A DNA stretch of 43,871 nt. It comes from Rhodospirillales bacterium (GTDB taxonomy: Bacteria; Pseudomonadota; Alphaproteobacteria; CACIAM-22H2). The stretch is from assembly GCA_947445225.1 (NCBI GenBank), contig CANFCX010000008.1:1-43871 (forward strand), written 5' to 3'. Made by a program: the position numbers and the translations under genes. Shown here in pieces: positions 39,584-43,871 of the stretch; position 1 is the stretch's first letter, and each line of letters starts with the position of its first letter. The notes below the pieces were generated by a model. The model searched no databases. It saw only the letters and a list, made by a program, of their open reading frames with translations, and had not been told where the DNA came from.

Positions 39584-41440
39584 ATGGCCTATCCGCCGGA
39601 ATTCCTTGACGAGCTGCGCATCCGCCTGCCGCTGTCCGACATCGTGGGGCGCCGGGTTAAGCTCACCCGCCGCAATCGCGAACATGCCGGGCTTTGTCCC
39701 TTCCATAACGAAAAGACACCGTCCTTCACGGTCAGCGACGAGAAGGGCTTCTACCATTGCTTCGGCTGCGGCGCACATGGCGACGTCATCGGCTTCACCA
39801 TGCGCGCGGAGAACCTGCCATTCCCGGAGGCCGTGGAAAAGCTGGCCGCCGCCGCCGGGATGGAGGTTCCGGCGTCCTCGCCGCAGGAACGCCAGCGCGC
39901 CGCGCAGCAGGCCTCGCTTCATTCGGTGCTCGAAGCCGCCGCTGTTTTCTTCGAGGCGGAGCTGCGCCGCGCGACCGGCCGCCCGGCGCTCGACTATCTG
40001 GTGCGGCGCGGGCTCGACGAAGACACCGTCGCGCGCTTCCGCCTCGGCTTCGCGCCGGAAGGCAGCGCGCTGAAAAACGCGCTGGCCAAACAGGGCATCG
40101 GCGAGGAGTCGATGATCGCGGCCGGGCTGGTCAAGCGCGGGGAGGACGGGCGCTCCTTCGATTTTTTCCGCAACCGGGTCATGTTCCCGATCGCCGATCG
40201 CCGCGGCCGCGTCATCGCTTTCGGCGGTCGCGTGCTCGGCGACGGTCAGCCGAAATATCTGAATTCCCCGGAATCGCCGATCTTCAAGAAGGGCCTGGTT
40301 CTTTATGCCCTCGCCCTGGCCCGGCTGGGTGCCGAGCCGGCCCAATCCGGGCGCCCCGGCGCGGAACGCGAGGCCGTCGTCGTCGAGGGCTACATGGACG
40401 CGATCGCGTTGCATCAGGCGGGTTTCGCCGGCGCCGTCGCGCCGCTGGGCACCGCGATCACCGAAACACAGATCCGGGAGCTGTGGCGGCTGTCAAAGGA
40501 GCCGATCCTGTGCCTGGACGGCGACGCGGCCGGGCGGCGGGCGGCGTTGCGCGCCATCGATACGGTGTTGCCGGTGCTGCAGCCCGGCTATTCACTGCGT
40601 TTTGCCGCGTTGCCTGAAGGTTACGATCCGGACTCGTTGGTTCGCGCGGGAGGAGCCAAGTCGATGCGGAGCTTGCTCGATGCCGCCAAACCGCTGGTCG
40701 ACATGGTGTGGGAGACCGAAACCGGCGGCCGCCGCTTCGCCACGCCGGAACGGCGGGCCGCGCTCAAGGCCGGGCTTTGGGCGCGCATCGCCCGCATCGG
40801 CGATCGCGATGTCGCGGACCATTACCGCAGCGAAATGAAGGCCCGGCTCGACACGCTTTTCCGCCGGCCCGACGGGTTTTCGCGCCGTCGCTTCAAGGCC
40901 AATCCCGCCGCCGCGCCGCTTAATCTTTCCCACAATGTCGAACAATTCGCGTTGCGGCAGGAGCAAGTCATGCTTGCAATCGTGATCTCCCATCCCGAGT
41001 TGTTGGGTGAGGTCGTCGAATCGCTCGCTGGGTTGGAATTGCTCGGCGAGCTTGACAAGCTTCGCCATGAAATCCTACACCTCGCCGGTGGGCCGCCTAA
41101 CCTTGACGCCGGCTCGCTGGAACGCCATCTCCTCGAACGGGGCTTCGAGGAGACGTTGCGTTCTTTGTTTACGGTGTCGAACCGCACGATGTGGCCGTTT
41201 GTTCGTAGCGAAGCAAGTCTTGAGGAGGCCCGACAGGGTTGGGACCACATCGTTGCGCTGAGGGAACGCCGAAGAACCGATAGCGACATTGCGGCGGCGG
41301 AACGCGATCTAGCCGCGGATTTAAGCGAGCGGAACTGGGCGCGGTTAAGCCACCTGCACAAAGTCAGGAGCGGACAAGACGAAGGCGCGGGAATCGAGCA
41401 GGTCGGCGAAGCCAGCAAAGACGCGGCCGACCCGCACTGA
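39584..41440 (+). CDS. dnaG: DNA primase
   Basis: A 618-residue primase that makes RNA primers for replication. The zinc-binding domain uses C38, H41, C59 and C62 ([25 protein letters not shown]). The polymerase core follows with [22 protein letters not shown]. The Toprim residues are in [16 protein letters not shown] and [11 protein letters not shown]. The C-terminal third is the less conserved helicase-interaction region. Length is typical. It lies 55 bases after yqeY and 112 bases before rpoD in the same direction, the classic macromolecular-synthesis arrangement. Confidence 0.96.
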   Translation: MAYPPEFLDELRIRLPLSDIVGRRVKLTRRNREHAGLCPFHNEKTPSFTVSDEKGFYHCFGCGAHGDVIGFTMRAENLPFPEAVEKLAAAAGMEVPASSPQERQRAAQQASLHSVLEAAAVFFEAELRRATGRPALDYLVRRGLDEDTVARFRLGFAPEGSALKNALAKQGIGEESMIAAGLVKRGEDGRSFDFFRNRVMFPIADRRGRVIAFGGRVLGDGQPKYLNSPESPIFKKGLVLYALALARLGAEPAQSGRPGAEREAVVVEGYMDAIALHQAGFAGAVAPLGTAITETQIRELWRLSKEPILCLDGDAAGRRAALRAIDTVLPVLQPGYSLRFAALPEGYDPDSLVRAGGAKSMRSLLDAAKPLVDMVWETETGGRRFATPERRAALKAGLWARIARIGDRDVADHYRSEMKARLDTLFRRPDGFSRRRFKANPAAAPLNLSHNVEQFALRQEQVMLAIVISHPELLGEVVESLAGLELLGELDKLRHEILHLAGGPPNLDAGSLERHLLERGFEETLRSLFTVSNRTMWPFVRSEASLEEARQGWDHIVALRERRRTDSDIAAAERDLAADLSERNWARLSHLHKVRSGQDEGAGIEQVGEASKDAADPH

Positions 41441-41552
41441 ACCATCCCAGGGGAAAAAGAAGCCGGCCGCCCAGAAGGGCGCGGCCGCGAAGCGGCACGC
41501 GGGCGCTCCGCGCCCGTCCGCCCATAAAGAATCACGAGTCAGGACCACAAGC

Positions 41553-43766
41553 ATGGCGACCAAGGTAGCGGCAAAGACGGCGACACAGACAACGGCGCCG
41601 GCAACGGCAAAGGCCGCGACCAAGACGGCGGCGACCAAGGTGGCCCCGGCTAAGTCGAACGTGAAGTCCGCGACGGACGCCAAGGAGACCAAGACAAAGA
41701 CCGCGACCGTGGCCGACGTGAAGACGGCCGCCAAGGGAGCCAAGGTCGCCAAGCCGGCGGAGGCTCCGGCGCGCCGCGAAGACGGCGAAAATCCCCTGAT
41801 GGACGGCTTGACCAGCGCGGTCAAGAAGATGGTGGCGCGGGGACGCGACCGCGGCTTCGTCACTTATGACGAATTGAACGCGACGCTGCCGCCGGATCAG
41901 GTTTCCTCCGAACAGATCGAAGACACGCTGACCATGCTCTCCGAAATGGGCATCAGCGTCATCGAAGGCGAAGAAGAGGCAGAAGAGCAGACCGCCCCGG
42001 CAGAGGACCAGGCCGAGGCCGATCTCGGTGGCAACGATGAGGCCGATCTGGGCCGCACCGACGATCCCGTCCGCATGTATCTGCGCGAGATGGGCAGCAT
42101 CGAGTTGCTGTCCCGCGAAGGCGAAATCGCGATCGCCAAACGCATCGAGGCCGGCCGCGAAAAGATGATCGGCGCTTTGGGCGAAAGCCCGATGACCCAT
42201 GCCATTCTGGTGACCTGGCGCGATGCGCTGGTCGCCGGCAAGATGTTGCTGCGCGACATCATCGACCTCGACGCGACCTTTGGCGGCGGCCAGGTGCCGG
42301 CGCCGACGCTGCCGCCCGGCGTCGCCGGCAATGGCGGCGATGCCGCGGCCCGGCCCCTGCCGCCCAAACCCCTGCCGATCAAGCCGGCGGCGGCACCGGC
42401 GGCCGAGGGCGCGGAGGCTTCGCCCGATGGTTTGCCCACCGATGCCGAGGTGGACGAACTCGACGCCGTTGTCATCGACGAAGACGCCGATGAAAACAGC
42501 CTTTCGCTCGCCGCGATGGAGTTGGCGCTGAAGCCCGAGGTGCTGGCCGCGCTGGACAGCATGTGCGGCAAGCAGAAGCGGCTGGAAAAGATGCAGGAAA
42601 AGCGCCTGAAGGCGCTGCATGCCGGATCGATTTCGCCGCCCGCCCACGAACGCGCCTACCAGAAGCTGAAAAGCGAACTTGTCGACGAGGTGAAGGAACT
42701 TCGCCTCAACAATCTGCGTATCGAATTCCTGGTCGAGCAGCTGAACGGGATCAGCCGCAAGCTGACCGGGTTCGAGGGCCGGCTGCTGCGCATGGCCGAA
42801 AGCGCCGGCGTCAACCGCACCGAATTCCTCGCGCGTTATCAGGGACGGGAACTGGATCCGCGCTGGCTCGGCCGCGTCAGCCGCCTGAACTCCAAAAGCT
42901 GGCCGCGTTTCGCCGCCAAACACAAGACCGACGTCAACACCTTGCGCGATCAGATTCGGTTGGTCTCCGCCCAGGTCGGCCTGTCGATCACCGAATTCCG
43001 CCGGCTCGTCCACACCATGCAGCAGGGCGAGCGCGAAGCCAGCCGCGCCAAGAAGGAAATGATCGAAGCCAATCTTCGGCTCGTCATTTCGATCGCCAAG
43101 AAATACACCAATCGCGGGCTGCAATTCCTCGATTTGATCCAGGAAGGCAATATCGGGTTGATGAAGGCGGTCGATAAATTCGAATACCGCCGCGGTTATA
43201 AATTCTCCACCTACGCCACCTGGTGGATACGCCAGGCGATCACCCGATCGATCGCCGATCAGGCGCGCACCATCCGCATTCCGGTGCACATGATCGAAAC
43301 GATCAACAAGCTGGTGCGGACCTCGCGCCTGATCCTGCACGAAATCGGCCGCGAGCCGACGCCGGAGGAGCTGGCCGAAAGGCTGGGCATGCCGCTGGAA
43401 AAGGTGCGCAAGGTGCTGAAGATCGCCAAGGAGCCGGTCAGCCTGGAAACCCCGATCGGCGACGAGGAAGACAGCCATCTCGGCGATTTCATCGAGGACA
43501 AGAACGCGGTCCTGCCCATCGACGCCGCGATCCAGGGGAACCTGCGCGAAACCACGACGCGCGTGCTCGCCACGCTCACCCCGCGCGAGGAACGCGTGCT
43601 GCGCATGCGTTTTGGCATCGGCATGAACACCGACCACACCTTGGAAGAGGTCGGCCAGCAATTCTCCGTCACCCGCGAACGCATCCGCCAGATCGAAGCC
43701 AAGGCGCTGAGGAAGCTCAAACACCCGAGCCGGAGCCGGAAGCTCCGCAGCTTCCTGGATACCTAA
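41553..43766 (+). CDS. rpoD: RNA polymerase primary sigma factor RpoD
   Basis: A 737-residue primary sigma-70. The first ~75 residues are a low-complexity Ala/Lys/Thr segment, longer than usual. Region 1.1 starts near [16 protein letters not shown]. Region 1.2 is [22 protein letters not shown]. The non-conserved insert (about 240-440) follows. Region 2 includes [24 protein letters not shown] and the -10-recognition stretch [18 protein letters not shown]. Region 3 has [11 protein letters not shown]. Region 4 ends with [21 protein letters not shown], which reads the -35 element. It follows dnaG. The ribosome-binding site (AGGA) is modest. Confidence 0.97.
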   Translation: MATKVAAKTATQTTAPATAKAATKTAATKVAPAKSNVKSATDAKETKTKTATVADVKTAAKGAKVAKPAEAPARREDGENPLMDGLTSAVKKMVARGRDRGFVTYDELNATLPPDQVSSEQIEDTLTMLSEMGISVIEGEEEAEEQTAPAEDQAEADLGGNDEADLGRTDDPVRMYLREMGSIELLSREGEIAIAKRIEAGREKMIGALGESPMTHAILVTWRDALVAGKMLLRDIIDLDATFGGGQVPAPTLPPGVAGNGGDAAARPLPPKPLPIKPAAAPAAEGAEASPDGLPTDAEVDELDAVVIDEDADENSLSLAAMELALKPEVLAALDSMCGKQKRLEKMQEKRLKALHAGSISPPAHERAYQKLKSELVDEVKELRLNNLRIEFLVEQLNGISRKLTGFEGRLLRMAESAGVNRTEFLARYQGRELDPRWLGRVSRLNSKSWPRFAAKHKTDVNTLRDQIRLVSAQVGLSITEFRRLVHTMQQGEREASRAKKEMIEANLRLVISIAKKYTNRGLQFLDLIQEGNIGLMKAVDKFEYRRGYKFSTYATWWIRQAITRSIADQARTIRIPVHMIETINKLVRTSRLILHEIGREPTPEELAERLGMPLEKVRKVLKIAKEPVSLETPIGDEEDSHLGDFIEDKNAVLPIDAAIQGNLRETTTRVLATLTPREERVLRMRFGIGMNTDHTLEEVGQQFSVTRERIRQIEAKALRKLKHPSRSRKLRSFLDT

Positions 43767-43772
43767 CGATTC

Positions 43773-43808
43773 ACCTCTCCCCCGGGGAGAGGTCGGCGCT
43801 TCGCGCCG
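43773..43808. repeat. REP-like palindromes after rpoD
   Basis: ACCTCTCCCC and GGGGAGAGGT form a 10-bp inverted repeat around one base (43773-43793). CGGCGC-TTC-GCGCCG follows at once (43794-43808), then GGTGAGGG. This resembles dispersed REP-type repeats of Alphaproteobacteria. The CTCCCC/GGGGAG core also recalls the repeats of the DUF559 cassette. Confidence 0.55.
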
Positions 43809-43841
43809 GGTGAGGGTGGGCGCAGCCCAGGCCGAAGGCCC

Positions 43842-43863
43842 TTGGGGGCCGCGAGGCCCCCAA
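43842..43863 (+). terminator. Possible terminator hairpin downstream of rpoD
   Basis: TTGGGGGCC and GGCCCCCAA form a 9-bp stem around GCGA, near the right edge. No T-run follows within the window, so it may be a transcript-end hairpin or just another repeat. Confidence 0.35.
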
Positions 43864-43871
43864 ACCCCCAG

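Noticed and set aside
41532-43724. Minus-strand open frame of 730 codons opposite rpoD
   Set aside because: It mirrors rpoD in a GC-rich genome; no domain is recognisable and the H/G/R-rich composition is typical of antisense shadows.
1-43871. CRISPR arrays, tRNA or rRNA genes, prophage or integrase genes
   Set aside because: No regularly spaced repeats, no cloverleaf or rRNA sequence and no integrase, transposase or phage structural gene was seen on reading either strand.

Overview
The window is a GC-rich, gene-dense chromosomal segment of an alphaproteobacterium, most likely in or near the Rhodospirillales. The evidence is the blocks carA-carB-greA and yqeY-dnaG-rpoD, the 41-residue form of bL36, a DUF6481 protein, a trxB-lysR pair and a GTTC-N7-GTTC motif of the alphaproteobacterial LexA type. 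No rRNA, tRNA or CRISPR array was seen. One gene runs off the left edge (a YcjX-family P-loop protein). The right edge lies just after rpoD.

Layout. 1-4.3 kb (minus strand): periplasmic sulfur oxidation, with a fused SoxYZ carrier and a flavocytochrome c sulfide dehydrogenase pair (fccA-fccB). A lower-GC HEPN-domain gene sits between the two parts. 4.4-5.6 kb: rpmJ with its own promoter and terminator, then a phthalate-dioxygenase-type reductase. 5.7-10.3 kb: glycolate oxidase glcDEF plus a small exported TPR protein. 10.4-12.5 kb: msrP and rsgA, convergent on a shared terminator. 12.8-18.2 kb: an unusual operon of a radical SAM protein, a YnjBCD-type ABC transporter and an exported SUMF1-fold protein. 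18.3-20.1 kb: two paralogous small secreted proteins flanking a methyltransferase. 20.1-26.1 kb: a kelch protein divergent from an NHEJ operon, ku - BRCT/MerR/TPR protein - ligD, followed by a DUF6481 gene. 26.2-28.6 kb: a small ORF, a candidate small RNA, lysR and trxB. 28.7-32.8 kb (minus strand): cytochrome P460, a MarR regulator with four C-terminal cysteines, an ELM1-family protein and a 631-residue protein of unknown function. The P460 gene is preceded by a perfect 25-bp palindrome. 32.9-39.0 kb: an Lrp/AsnC regulator, greA, carB and carA. carA and carB are separated by a 427-bp cassette that carries a DUF559 endonuclease-like gene bounded by near-identical 37-bp inverted repeats. 39.1-43.9 kb: yqeY, dnaG and rpoD, then REP-like palindromes.

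The most interesting items are: (1) the BRCT/MerR/TPR protein translationally coupled between ku and ligD, apparently with a non-AUG start and with a LexA-like box in the adjacent divergent region; (2) the DUF559 cassette inside the carAB operon; (3) the P460-MarR(4Cys) operon with its palindromic operator; (4) the radical SAM/YnjBCD/SUMF operon, whose substrate is unknown; and (5) the SoxYZ fusion with fccAB, interrupted by a HEPN gene. All assignments come from reading motifs by eye. No database search was run.
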